In this document: piece after piece, positions 11,739 through 24,800 of the stretch
Layout: every line of letters begins with the position of its first letter
How positions within the stretch are numbered: the stretch's first letter is position 1
NCBI GenBank assembly: GCA_037178855.1
Contig: JASJZC010000006.1
Span: 558,001-622,000, forward strand
Length of the DNA stretch: 64,000 nt
Source of the DNA: Oscheius sp. JU75
Taxonomy: Eukaryota > Nematoda > Chromadorea > Rhabditida > Rhabditidae
Direction of reading: 5' to 3'
Position numbers and translations under genes: made by a program
The notes under the pieces: generated by a model
Database searches by the model: none
What the model saw: the letters and a program-made list of their open reading frames with translations, nothing else
Told to the model about the DNA's origin: nothing

Positions 11739-13951
11739 CTAGACAAGAGTCCCACTCTTGGCATAATAGGACCTCTTCATGCGGGACTTTGTGTCCTGGC
11801 AGAGGAATTGGAAGTAGTTGGCCAGTATTATTCTGACTCTTGGACTGGACAGAGTGTACAGAAGTGGATTAAGGGCTGAACAGAGATAGTTCAGCCAGAC
11901 TGCAACATTGTAGACATCCTCTGGGATGCAGTCTGGACAGTAGAGCTTGATGGGCCACAAGACGAGGAATGGTAGCCAGCAGAGGAGGAAGCAGAACAGA
12001 ATGAGAGCGACGGCCTTGGCTGCTCTGACCTGAAAATAGAGTGGTTCATGAGTTGGGGATTATAGTTCTTGTTCTCTGGTCTGACTCTCTTGACTAGCTC
12101 TGTCTTTAGCTTGAATCGTGTTCATACTCACTCCTTTTCTCTTCTCCAGACTCTTTCAGACCTGTGCTTTCTCCATTGACTCACTGTTCAGCTCCTATCT
12201 CTCTACCCTACCCAACTTGATTAAAACAGTACCTGTTGAGAGACACCTTCCCTCTGAAGAAGATCAGCCAAGTTGCTTGGAATGGCAATGACAGAAAAGC
12301 GCTTGTTGCTCCCGGCTCTGGAAGATGTCGAGGCACGTCTTTGGGACATTCTGGGAACAGAGGCTCGACCCTGAACAAGCGGGTAGGATTAGAAACAGTA
12401 TGAGTACTACCTCTCTCTGTCTACTGTAAATCGACGTCTCTCCCTTCTGATTGATCTGCATCTGTCGGATCCGCAAAGACTCCCTCCTAGTCGGGTTGGA
12501 AGCTGTACTCTTGACCCGAAGGTGGTTCGTGCTGTCTACCTGAAAAGCCATGCCTGTCTCTGTCAGGAACAGGTACCCACTTCAAATTGGTCGATTTTGG
12601 GAAGCTGCTCACTGAAACTCCGCTCTCGACCACTGCTCCTCTCTTCACTCAAGGCGGTGAGTTCCTGTTTTTGGAAACGGGGAGAGGGAGATCGGGGTGA
12701 CCGAATCGAGCCGTAGGGAGAGATTGATGTGGTACTGGTCTCGGATAGTTTCTTCGTCTGTTCCGGTGTCCTACTGTAAGGTGTACTGTCTTTGCTGCCT
12801 CTGTGGGAGGCACTGTTCAGGATTGGAGTTGCCAAAGGGTTGTTGGAATGAGCCTGAAAAATAAGAGTATCACTGGAATCACACAGTCACTCTGTCTTTC
12901 TATCCCTCTGTCTCTATTTCTACCGATCACCTGTCTCTCTGTCTCACCTTCAAGAAGGAGAAATGTCCATGTACCACGATCGAAATCCTTCCAAACATTG
13001 CTACCAGAGCCACGGCCGGAATATAGAGTAACGGTATCGCCACTCCCAAAGCAACAATCTTGTTCTTGTACTCTGCCGTGCAGCTTTCCATCCTATACAA
13101 GGTCATCTCTTCTCTGCTCTCTGTCATGAAAAAGTAGTACGGTATCCATGCCAGAATTGGCACGAGCCAGATACAGACAATAAGTTTTCTAGCTAGTCTC
13201 CGACTTCTCTTCAGGACCCTCAATGGCTTCTCCTGAAACTTCTTCCTTAATCTTGGATCACTCAATTAGGTAGCTAGAGAGAGCCTCCCACTCAGCTGCC
13301 TCGAGGGAATTTTTAGGGAGCTAGCGGGAGAGGTGGTGGTAAAGGGAAATTACGGGGGTTTGTCTAAGTATAGGTGGGATAACTCACCAGGTTCCAGACT
13401 CTGTCGAAAGCGATGGCACAAATTGAATAGAGACTAATGGTCGAGAGGACAAAGTCGGCTACTTGCCAACTGTCGCAGAGCCAGGAAAGTGCCAGTAGTT
13501 TGCTGGAAATGAGTGGTCGGTCTCTCTGTCTCTCAGTCACTTACCTTTTGTCTAAGAACTGTGCTAGAACCACAATCAAAATTAGGACTCCTATGAGCAT
13601 ATCAGCGAAGGATAGACTCAAAATGTAGAGATTGGAGATGCTCTTCTGCATCGGTCTGAAAAACGGCTTGATTTTCACCCTGTATAAAAAAATACCTATG
13701 ACGTAGCAGCAAGACAATGGTGCACTGATTGGCCAGGATGGTAAATAATGCAAAAATTGCCGCTGCAGCCGTGAGAAAATAGGAAGAGATCGGAGCAGAA
13801 AGGTCAGTGTCCTGAAAAACATTTCTGCTTTGGGATAGAGATAGAGAGACAACGAGACTGGGAGACAGAGAGACTGAGAGACAGAACGACTCACCTCATT
13901 GAACCACGACAAGTTACCACTGCTTGACAGTATTGTAGAAATGTAGCGCAT
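11739..13951 (-). CDS. Class A GPCR, biogenic-amine/muscarinic type
   Basis: Nine exons (13951-13895, 13811-13696, 13679-13545, 13502-13388, 13232-12948, 12853-12581, 12539-12411, 12370-12233, 12029-11739) give 512 residues. TM2 carries LSLSFAD and TM3 carries an aspartate at the aminergic position (VADFVLS) followed by FDRVW, the DRY equivalent. TM4-TM5 are encoded by one exon. The third intracellular loop is long and Ser/Arg-rich (about 170 residues over three exons). TM6 has CWLPF and TM7 has NPLLY. The Asp in TM3, the long loop 3 and NPxxY point to an amine or acetylcholine receptor; the ligand is not determined. An acceptor (TTTCAG) lies one base before the AT. The TM1/TM2 junction needs either a 16-nt or a 46-nt intron, or hides a frameshift. 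The gene is convergent with the LAPTM-like gene. Confidence 0.85.
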
Positions 13952-16900
13952 CCTGAAATCCGTCTATTTTTTCCCGCCAATTTCAAAGAAAAAAACCACA
14001 AAAAGAGTCAGAAGTCGAGCAATATTAGTAGTAAACGTTCAAGGGGAAACATGTTCACGAAATTTGTGCCGACTTCCCAGGGAAGCTTGTGAACGACTTC
14101 AAAAATAGGCAATTCCTCTTGTTTTTTTTTTGAATGTATTACTGGAAAAAGTAAGCAAAGATTATATCCTGTTTTCGACATCTTTTCAAAGTCATAAACA
14201 GATTCCTGATAAGCCGCCTTTTACGCATTCGGATCCCGTGGATTAGCTGGCACTTCAGAAGTTTTGTCTTGATTTTTTCCGAGATAACAAAGGAGTGGAA
14301 GTTTGATGTTTTCGAGAAACAAGGGACAGGGTTTGGGCTTTTCAATGAAGCACCAGTCGTCTACCTTTTGACATGCCATGACTTGTCAGCTTTTTGCTCG
14401 TGGTGACGGAGAGGCGGACATCATTACGCTTTAGTAATAGAGAGATAACCAGTTGCTTATGCTTTTGGCGGAGCGACTGGGTACTTATTTTGTAATTTTC
14501 TGACTGCCCTGACTTTTCTTGTCAACTCTAATCTGGGATAACACTTGAAAATATTGGTCGCATTTTCTGTCAAGTATAATCGTAGATTGGAGTTGACAAG
14601 ACAAGGCAGGACAACTAAGAAGTTACAAAACAGGCATAAGAGAGAAGAGGAAAAACCAAGAAGTACTGTTGAACTTTGGAAAGTGAACCCAGATTACGGA
14701 AGAAAAATATTTGTTGCAAATCTAGAAGGTCAGACTTGTTTTTGTAGTTTGGACTTGGACTGGGGTGGTTCTGAGCTCCTAACTTCAATTGAACTTGGAC
14801 AGGCGACCGAGAGACAAGGGGCTTGAGGGTATGGAGGAAAAGACAGATGCAGCTGTGAGATCTGTTCGGAAAAACAGTGAAACACTTATGGACAGGTCAG
14901 GAAATCACAATATTTCGGGTATTCAACCGTGAAAGAGAGATTCTAGATGTTCTCTTGACTATCTCTAAAAAGGCAGACGTAGACAAAGGAGTAAGAGGTC
15001 AGAGAGCCACAGACAGTGAGTAAACTAGGTAAGAAACAGAGTGTATCTCGGACATGATTCTGGTCTCGAACTGATAACGAAAAGGTGTGAAATGCTACGA
15101 TAATGATAGTCTTACTTGTCCAAAATGCGCAAAGACTTGAAAGAAGCGAAGAGAGACAGTTGCTCCGGAAACCGCAAGGCTGGAACAAAAGAGTACAGAG
15201 ACAGTGACAAGGGCAGGGAAACCTAACTAGAGGTTCGAAGACGAAAGAATAGTCTCTAGGTTGGTCCGAAAAATCCAAATTTAATGTGGACGGGAGAGGA
15301 ACGCTGCGAGAAAAAACAACAAACAAGGATGACGATTTTTTGTACTTGGGATTCTACAAAGTAGTAAAGAAGAAGCTCACAAAAGTTTGGAAATCTGTCT
15401 TTCTGTGTTGATGTAAGGGATAATTGAATAGGGGGAGCAACCTGATACGCGCACTTCGTCCTGCTTCTCTATTCTCCACCCGATTCAATTATATACATCC
15501 TAGAGCACTCGTGGAGAAAGGAGAATGGAGCCATAGACACTTCCCACGCACTTAGGAAAAAGGTGCCAATTGGGGACAGAGAGACATGGACAGACACACC
15601 GTATAGTCAGCATCAAAAGACGAGCACCTAGTCTCTGACAGTAAACAACCAGAAGAACAAGTGAATTTTCTAGTACTGACGACTTGTTGATGGGACAACG
15701 AGGTTCGCAGAAAGAGGAAATTAGAAAGTGCGAGCCTGCTAATTGTTCAACGCAAAAAGGGGAGCGGCTAGAGGATATGGGAGAGTCCAAAGATGGCAGT
15801 GAGACTAAGGAACTTATCTCTGTCGGAACCAGGAAAGGAACTCGGATTATTGGGTTGTTTTCTAGATTTTTTGTTGCTCAGGGAAACGTGGTGACTACAA
15901 GACGGATTAGGTAATGGTGAGGAGACAGATCATAGAAACAGTGAAACAGGGATAAACAGAAAGGAACCAAATGAGCAAGAAACGTTCCCATGACCTTTTC
16001 CCAACTGAACCAGATCGCGGGAGGACTTTCCCACAGCAAATTACACGCAAAGTCATTCCGGAGCCAGGGAATGAGACTCTCGCTTCCGCCAATATGGCCG
16101 GCAAAATGCAACAAAGCAGAGGAAAAACCGTTGGGTGAGAGATTGCAACACATGCTGAATGAGAGAGGGAGAGCGTGAGAGCGTAGTATGAAATGGATGA
16201 GCAACACGTGTTGGATAGGGTGGGAATGTCTGGAGTTTGGCTTCGAATAGGTGTTTCGAGACTTCCTGAACAAAATCCCTGTTTGTTTCCTGATCTTCCC
16301 ATATGGGCTTCTTCAATTACATTCTGAGACATAAGCTCGGCCTTTCGAGAAGATTGGGAGGTGTTATGATAGTCAGGACAGATATTCGGCGAGAGACATA
16401 GAGACAGAGAAACAGAGAGACAGAAAAACAGAGTGACAGAGAGACAGAGTGATAGAGACAGGGGATAGTAGAACAGGGAGACAGAAAGGCAGGAAGATAT
16501 AGAGATGGAGTGACAGAGGGAGAAGAGTGACAGAGGTCTTCCCATTCGGGATACTATCCTCGAAGAAGTCAGTTTAAAAATAGTTACAAAAATGACCCAT
16601 ATGTCATGCGAGACCTATTTACGAGAAGCTAAGGAAGGGAGATAGGATCGGCTTACAGGGATTTTTGCCAAAGAACGCCTCCTCTGGAATGATGTCAAAT
16701 TAGGAGAGAGATGAAGGGAAGGAACAGCTGCAGAGTTTGGACAGGGTCAGAGACTGAGGGACGAGGACATCAAAGGCTAGCCTGCCAAAGAATTATCAAA
16801 ACATCCTAACGTACCAACTTCTCTCCAGTGGTTTCAATTTCCACTTTTGGTGTCCACGTTGTTTGAACTTCGTGGGAAGGAAAACAGCAGAAGTTAAGCC

Positions 16901-17946
16901 TGACCGAAGCCCTGAAGGCGAACAAATGTGAGGCTGGCACCCTGTTAACGAGCTGAGAAGAGAGAGACTATAGTGTAACGAAGCTGATTATATGCGCGAC
17001 CGAAGTACTAAGCAGCAGGGATAAGGGCAAAGGCAGGACGGTAGGGTCTCTGTCTCTCTTTCCCTATGTCACTCTGTCTCTCTGTCTCTCTGTTCCTCTA
17101 TCTCTCTATCTCTGCTGTCACTCTCTGTCGTGTTATTGTAACCCGAGCTTACACTTTTGATCAGTGACCATCAGAAAAGGTGAAAAGAAGAGCATGTTTG
17201 TGTGAAACTGGTGAGAGAGTAAGAAATTCGAGATATCTATGGTCTCACTTCTGCTACGTAAGGACTATACATAATCTGATTTCGGCTTCTATTTCCATTG
17301 CATCTACGCAAGCCAAACTTGAGGGTGTCAGAAGAGCCAAAGGATTCCGGATAATCAGACCATTTGGAGAGATTGGCTTCAGGATTAGATGAGAGAAAGT
17401 TCCAGAAGGAATCAGAGAGGTCAGATCCCGTGCAAAAGTAATGAAACGATAGAGAGCCCAAAATGCCCTCTCGTGGTCAAACAAACGCCTTCTCACGAGA
17501 AGCAGAAGGAGAGACAATATCTCTAATCTAGGCTTTGCGACCAGTGATCTCCTGAACCCTAGGAAGGCATTAACTTTGGTGAAGATCGAAAGAACTGGGA
17601 GAGTTACAGACACATGCAAGGTTCAGGAGACAACGGAAGTAAAAAGACAGATTTTCGTTGAGGATGCTACAGATGGTAATTGAATGCTTTAGAGTTTCGT
17701 CTCGATAACAGATAGTGACTGAGATACAGAGAGACACAGAGACAATGAGATAGACATTCTGAGAGACAGAGAGATAAAGAGACAGAGAGACATAGAGACA
17801 GTGAGACAGAGAGACAGGGATGCTGAGAAGCAGATTGACAGAGAGAAAGGGAGACAGAGCGACAGAGACACAGAGAAATGAACGGGGTGTCCGTGGCTTC
17901 AATACCAAGAAAATTTGCGCCAGATGGCCCCACAAAACGCGGAGGT
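13952..17946. other. Gene-poor low-complexity region
   Basis: It contains purine-rich DNA with GAGACAGA tracts (notably 16380-16540 and, in the other orientation, 17040-17125). Some minus-strand frames look protein-like (for example around 15960-16130 and 17240-17460), but no splice-consistent gene could be assembled and no family was recognised. Confidence 0.35.
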
Positions 17947-18964
17947 TCTTTATGAGTTCAAAATGAGAAAGAAGTATAAAAGCAATAGACCGATTCAGAA
18001 ATTTGCTCCGTCCATTTCAATACTTACTCATCCGATAGTGCTGCCTCTTGAACAAACACAACCAAATTTGCCCGAGCACACTCACAAATAGGTTCTCTGG
18101 AAAAGTTCGCTTAATCTCCGACGTGGCCACAAATTCGAAATCCTATGGCTAGACAGTGAGTAAACATGGAACTTTCTAGGAAACAGACTTTGGTGGAGGA
18201 GAAGTCTCAAACAGCCAAGCTTCCAAAAACGACTGCAAATGAGGCTCCGAGTCTATTGTTTCGCCGGCGCTGCCTGGAATCCAGGGGGCGAAATTGCTTT
18301 GCACCGGCAATCAGGAACACAAGTTGTAGGTTGGTGAGAGAATGAAGTTTTGCAGGAAGTTTGCAGAGCGACTCTTGGACTTTTGGTCTGGATTGAGACA
18401 GAGTGGCAAAGACAGTGACAGAGAGACACAGACAAGGTTCTAGAATAGCACTCTGTTTAAAGAGAATGAATAACGATCAAGTTCTCATTTCCTCCGGGTC
18501 CAGGTAAAAGCGTCACACTTCTTTTTTCGCCTGTCCCGAAGCCATCAGAGATCTCAAAAAGACCACAACGAGATTAGCCTAACCTAGTAGTCTACGCTTT
18601 TTTGATGGGACGACAGACTTTTCGAGAAGGATTAGAGGGATAAGAAAAAGGAGAGAAACAGAGTGAGGAGAGAGGACAAGAAACTAACGGTCAGTTCCTT
18701 CTGATACATTTTTTCGCTGCAGCTGCAGCGCGTAACATGTTCTTTCAGAACCTCTCGTCTATAATTTCCCGCGTTCTCCCCTATGGGATTCTCAAAAAAT
18801 TGCACGAACGTGGCAGTGAGACAGATCCAGAGATTCGAGATTGTGACCACCAGAATTAGACCAGGAAATATCCCCCTTTCTCCATATCGGAAGCTCCCCA
18901 AAAGACTCTCTCTCCCCCGCTTCGAATAGCCGGAAGTGTATATGACTCTCCTGGGCGTCTTCAT
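17947..18964 (-). CDS. Weak candidate: membrane-protein gene fragment
   Basis: Three minus-strand segments join in one frame. Exon 18964-18689 starts MKTPRRVIYTSGYSKRG, has one hydrophobic helix (PGLILVVTISNLWICLTATF) and a CSCSEK motif, and ends phase 0 at a GTTAGT donor. Exon 18142-18028 (DFEFVATSEIKRTFPEN...) ends phase 1 at a strong GTAAGT donor. A third begins at 17947 (KPPRFVGPSGANFLG). Codon-like composition and donors favour a real gene. The first intron (546 nt) is long, the acceptors are mediocre, no family was recognised, and I could not find the 3' end. Further exons may lie in 17240-17700. It may be real, decayed, or chance. Confidence 0.3.
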
Positions 18965-21805
18965 GACTTTTACTCCGGATGATCGAGGGGGACAGAAGGG
19001 CTAAGAAACAGAGAGACAGAGAGGAAAACAGTGAGACAGAGAAGCAGAGAACCGAGAAACAATTGCAACAGGAAATGAGCATGAGTGTTCCTAGACCTCC
19101 CTAAAAAGGGACTGGTACACATGTTTTTCTATTCATAGCTCGCATTGTTGAGTCGGAGGGAGAGAGAGTGAGAGAGAGAAAAAGAGATTGGCTAGCCGTT
19201 GGGATAAGAGGGTCGGAGATCAAATGGACACGCTAGGTGGAAGAAACAGACGTATTGGATCCATTGATCGATTTCCGAGCATTTAACGTTTCCTGGGAGC
19301 TTAGTAGTCATTGTCTCTCTGTCTCTCTAAGAAAAATAACCATCGAATCCAAAGAGGCTAAAACCAATAAAAAGTTCAGATAAAAAGGGAGAGATCTGCG
19401 ATCACTTGTCCCTCTGACTGGGATTGATGGCCTAGCGAAAACAGAACGACAGGTGCATGTTTTCCCACGAAGTGTGAGAGAAAGATGCAATCGAAATGAG
19501 TCACAATCCATCTGTGAATGGATCACGCAATTGCAAGAAAAGCTTCTTTGCTTCAAGATGAGACTCACTGTCAGCGATGAGGGAACGGCAGATGAGTCCC
19601 GCCACGAACTTCGCTCAAAATGCATTTTTCTTGCTTTTTTCGGGGCTTTACACCTCTTTTCTCGGTTTCTAAGTGTGTTCAATTGATTCAGCGCGAAAAA
19701 CTAACCCAGTAACGTTTAGTTCGACGTCAAAAATGCCGTGAATAATGGAGAAAATTGAGGAAACTCTGTCCTTATCCCCTTGTTTTAATATTCAACATTT
19801 TTCTTAGCATTTTTGACGTCAAAATAGACGTTTTTAGAGTAGAATTTGACGCTGACTCGATTAAAGACACTTAGAATTCAGAAAAATGTGTGTGAAGCAC
19901 CGAAAAAGGAAAAAATGCATTTTGAGGGCGGCTCGTCGCGGGACCCGATTTATAAACACGTTCTGTCGTCCCCTCATCCCCTCACAGTGACAGTGTCCCT
20001 TTAAATGTCAAAGAGTACGAAAATGGAAGGGGATATGATAACCCTGGGCCAATTCTACTACTGCGAGAAAAAGGTGTGAATGTGTGAGCGTGGTCGTAAA
20101 ACTTGGGTCTGGAAGGAACGTTTTTTACTAGTTGGACTCTGGAGTTTTGATCTCGCGAGGAGAGACAGAGGCAGAGACAGAAAACTAAATCGCATACCTA
20201 ATAAGTCTAGACAGGATAGAGATAAGGAGAAAGAATCGAGGGAAACATTCTCTTTCTCCAATCCTCGAGAGAGTAGTCACATTCTAAATGCTCTCATTTG
20301 AGAGAGACAGGGAGAGGAACATCTGTGATCTTTTCTCTCTTTTGCAAATGACAGATCACACAGAGAAATCCGACACTTTTTTCAGGAAGAGCTACGTCAG
20401 TGGGAGCATCTTCTCCTAATTGAATAGAGGTCTTTTTTGCTTCAAAAGAGTAATTTGATATGAGTGAGTTTACTATACAAAACGGAGACTATAATAAAAG
20501 CTAGTTCCTCTTCGACAGATGGACTGGTTGACCCGACCCGCTCTCTAGGGTGACATCAGTCACCAAAAAGAGGAGAAAATAGGGTGGCCTACGTTTAGGC
20601 CTTGTCTTGTATGAATCTATAGTTTTAAGGACAGCCAAGAAAATCAGTGACGAGAGGAAAGTGATTTAGCTCAAACCGATGACTACTTTTTCACTCAAAA
20701 CCCTCATATTATTTTTCAAAAACGATGAAATTGTCTTTGGAACATTTTTACAGACAGCACTCGTCAGAAAAAAAAGGAGACAGAAACTGTTGATTTGTCG
20801 AGCATTTCAAGAGTAAGACGCATAAAAGACCATCCTTTTTCAATCGGCCCAACACAACTTTCTGTCACCCAAAACCCCTATTCAAAACAAGGTAGTAGTT
20901 TTAAACACCCTTTTACCGACAGGGACATCTAAAAAGGAGAGAAAACTGGCAGAAAAATGAATGAGATCGAGAGAGAATGGCGAAAAACTGGCACTGTCCT
21001 GACCACAAAATGTTATACGTCAAAGACCACGTTGCGTATTTGTGCAAGTTTGGCCTAAAATTCTATTCTATATATAGCTTTTTCACCCTGTTCTTCCATT
21101 TTGTAATGTTTTTCTCCAATATTTTTGCTTGCTCATATGTCTGGACTTACACTCCGGCGTTTGCTCAATTTTTACTCTTTATTCTCGCAACGCTACAATT
21201 AGAAATTTGGGTCATACTTCGGCAAAAATTAAAAAATCGGCCAAATAAAAGCGCGCGAAAAATTGTTTAAATGAATGGGGCCACCTGCTGAAGTATTACC
21301 GAAATTTGCTCAAATATGCTGCTGAAGACGTCCTGGCAGGGAGCCTAAGCAGTTTTCCATGCCCTTGTGTCACAAATTCGTCTTTAAAACTGTTCCCAAA
21401 AAAGCAGTATTTTCCTACTCGCTATTCCTATACCTGTATTGTTTTCAACGGAAAATTACCAATAATACCGTAGAAGAGCGCATTTCCCTACCCTTCAGCC
21501 TTGTCGCACTGTTTACGCCCTCCTGTGCCCATGTTGGCAGTTGCTTTCGACTCCCAGTTTGAATTTTTCTCTCCTGATTGTTGCTTTCGAAACTTTGTGC
21601 GTTTCTTCATTCAAATGCAGTTGTTTTGAAAAGGTAAAAATAGTGAAAATGACGCCAATTTTTCACCTATTTTACCAATTTCGGTTTCCCTTTCATCCCC
21701 TAATGGTCGCATCTGACCTCACAAAACGACATTCATGATAAGTTTTGCACATTCCTTCAAAGTTTATCACCCCCAAATCATGTTTTTTTCAGTAGAAAGA
21801 GCACA
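18965..21805. other. Upstream region of npp-11, no supported gene
   Basis: It changes from GA-rich to AT-rich DNA near 19.7 kb. It contains the TGACGTCA inverted repeat at 19723-19820. A 97-residue hydrophobic frame at 20977-21270 lies in AT-rich DNA and has no other support. Confidence 0.45.
19723..19820. repeat. 14-bp perfect inverted repeat with CRE-like palindromes
   Basis: GACGTCAAAAATGC (19723-19736) and its exact reverse complement GCATTTTTGACGTC (19807-19820) flank 70 bp of AT-rich DNA. The right copy sits in TGACGTCA (19814-19821), the CREB/ATF consensus. Role unknown: it may be terminal repeats of a small element or a regulatory pair. Confidence 0.8.
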
Positions 21806-24800
21806 ATGTTTGGCCAAGGCAGTAGCAATGCAGGAGGCTCGCTGTTCGGCGGTGCCAAGCCGGCCGCCGGCGGACTGTTCGGAGCTCCAGCACCTGCTGC
21901 AGGTGGACTGTTCGGAGCAACAGCTCCTTCGACTCTTGGTAAGTCTGACCCTTACCTTCTCATAAAATTTTGAATTTTTAGCCCCGAAAACCGGTCTGAC
22001 AGCCACAGCCGCCACGACTTCTGCTGGAACAACCCCAGCTACTCAAAGCAGCAGTGGGCTGTTCGGAGCTGCTCCAGCCGCTGGTGGACTGTTCGGAGCC
22101 GCTCCAAGCGCAAGTGGACTGTTCGGAGCCGCTCCAGCCGCCACAACTGCTGCTCCAGCTGCTGCAGGTCTCTTCGGAACGGGAACAACTACTACAGCGT
22201 GAGTTTTTAACATTCATCATCCACCTGTCAACATGAGTTCCTGTCAAACTGCTTTGTTCTTGTCCTATCCAGCCATCTTCTGTTCCTCTACATCACCTAC
22301 GGTACTGTGGAATCAGAAATTAGGGACTTGCAGACATAGCCTAGGGCTAGCCGTGTTGACTAAGGCCAGAATGACCCAGGTTCGAATCCCCTTTATGCTC
22401 TCTATTTATTTTTGCGTATATTTTTGGTCGTTGGACCCAGATTCGAGATCCCGGATCTTTTGCCTAGTGATTAGGAAGTTAGACTGAAGCATAAAACATA
22501 ATCCAGGTTGGGTCCTGACCGCCGTTTTAGATTTCTATTTTCGGTTTTGGTTTCAATGTGTTTATTTCACCCTGTTCATCGCAAAAAAAAAAACCGGTTT
22601 TCAGCGCTCCAGCCGCCGGCGGACTGTTCGGAGCTCCAGCACCTGCTGCAGGTGGACTGTTCGGAGCAACAGCTCCTTCGACTCTTGGTAAGTCTGACCC
22701 TTACCTTCTCATAAAGTCTCGAATTTTTAGCCCCGAAAACCGGTCTGACAGCCACAGCCGCCACGACTTCTGCCGGAACAACCCCAGCTGCCCCAAGCAG
22801 CAGTGGACTGTTCGGAGCTGCTCCGAGCGCCAGCGGACTGTTCGGAACCGCTCCAGCCGCCACAAATGCTGCTCCAGCTGCTGCAGGCCCCTTTGGAACG
22901 GGAACAACTACTACAGCGTGAGTTTTTGAACTTCATCATCGACCTGTCAACTTGTCCTATTTATCTCACTCTATCAGCCACGCAATAACCGCCGTTTTCA
23001 GTGGCTCAGCCGGTGGACTGTTCGGAGACTCAACTCCCCTGATGTTCGGTAAGCACGACATCCTTTTTGCCCATAAAGTTTCGAATTTTTAGCCCCGAAA
23101 ACCGGTCTGACAGCTACAGCCGCCACGACTTCTGCTGGAACAACACCAGCTGCCCCAAGCAGCAGTGGACTGTTCGGAGCTGCTCCAGCCGCTGGTGGTC
23201 TTTTTGGGCAGTCAGCGGCTCCGGCTACGGCGACAGCCGCTCCAGCCGCCACAACTGCTGCTCCAGCTGCTGCAGGTCTCTTCGGAACGGGAACAACTAC
23301 TACAGCGTGAGTTTTTGACTTTCCTCATCCATCTTTCAACATGAGTTACTGTCAAACTGTCTTGTTCAAGTCATGTCCAGCCATCCTTTGTTCCCCTACA
23401 TCACCTAGTTTTAAGGAACCAAATTTTAGATACTTGCAGGCATAGCCTAGTAGTTAGTAAGCTAGGCTGAAGGTCAGAAGAACCCGAGTTCGATCACCGT
23501 CAGTGCATTTGTTTTTTTTGTGCTTTATTTTCACTTGTTAGGAACCCTAATTTGTGATCCCCGTCCCTTGGTCTAGTCGTTAAAAGACTAGACTGAGGTT
23601 GGAGGGGTCCAGGTTCGATCACAGGCGCCATTTGGTGACTCATTTCTGCAGAAAATCCGAAAATTAGGGCAATAAATTTGTGCTCATTATGTCATATTCC
23701 TGCTACCAGATTGTCCTGCCTCCTATATCAACTTGTCCTGTCCATCTCATTCTGTCAGTCACACAATATGCGTTGTTTTTAGTGCCTCAGCTGCTCCAAG
23801 CGCAAGTGGACTGTTCGGAGCCGCTCCAGCCGCCACAACTGCTGCTCCGGCTGCTGCAGGCCTTTTCGGAACGGGAACAACTACTACAGCGTGAGTTTTT
23901 AACCTTCATCATCCACCTGTCAACATGGGTTCTTGTCACACTGTCCTGTTCCTGTCCTATCCAACCATTCTCTGTTTCCCTACATCACCTACGGCACTGA
24001 GGAAGCAGAAGTTAGAGCGACTTGCAGCCGCCTTTTTAGATGTTTTTTTTTTCGTTTCACCCTGTTCATCGCAAAAAAAAAAAAACCGCTTTTCAGCGCT
24101 CCAGCCGCCGGCGGACTGTTCGGAGCTCCAGCACCTGCTGCAGGTGGACTGTTCGGTGCAACAGCTCCTTCGACTCTTGGTAAGTCTGACCCTTACCTTC
24201 TCATAAAGTTTCGAATTTTTAGCCCCGAAAACCGGTCTGACAGCCACAGCCGCCACGACTTCTGCTGGAACAACCCCAGCTACTCAAAGCAGCAGTGGAC
24301 TGTTCGGAGCTACTCCAGCCGCTGGTGGTCTTTTTGGGCAGTCAGCGGCTCCGGCTACGGCGACAGCCGCTCCAGCCGCCACAACTGCTGCTCCAGCTGC
24401 TGCAGGCCTCTTCGGAACGGGAACAACTACTACAGCGTGAGTTTTTCATCCCTACTGTCCACCTGTCAAATGAGCTCTCGTTCATCTCACCCTGTCCGTC
24501 GCACAAAATCCACTGTTTTCAGTGCCTCAGCCGCTCCAGCCGCCGGCGGACTGTTCGGAGCAACCGCTCCTCTGACTCTTGGTAAGCCTGATCCTTTCTC
24601 TCCCATAAAATTTTATTTTTTTCAGCTCCGAAGACCGGTCTGACGCCAACAGGCACTACGACTACTGCCGGAACAGCTCCAGGTGCTTCTCTCTTTGGCA
24701 CACCGTAAGCTTCGACTGTTTTCCAAAAAGAATTAAAAATTCAGGACCACGAGCAAGACGACAGCTGCTCCAGCCTCGTCCCTTTTTGGAGCCACTACCA

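Noticed and set aside
20977-21270. 97-residue hydrophobic plus-strand frame
   Set aside because: It lies in AT-rich DNA where hydrophobic frames arise by chance. It has no family motif and no splice partner.
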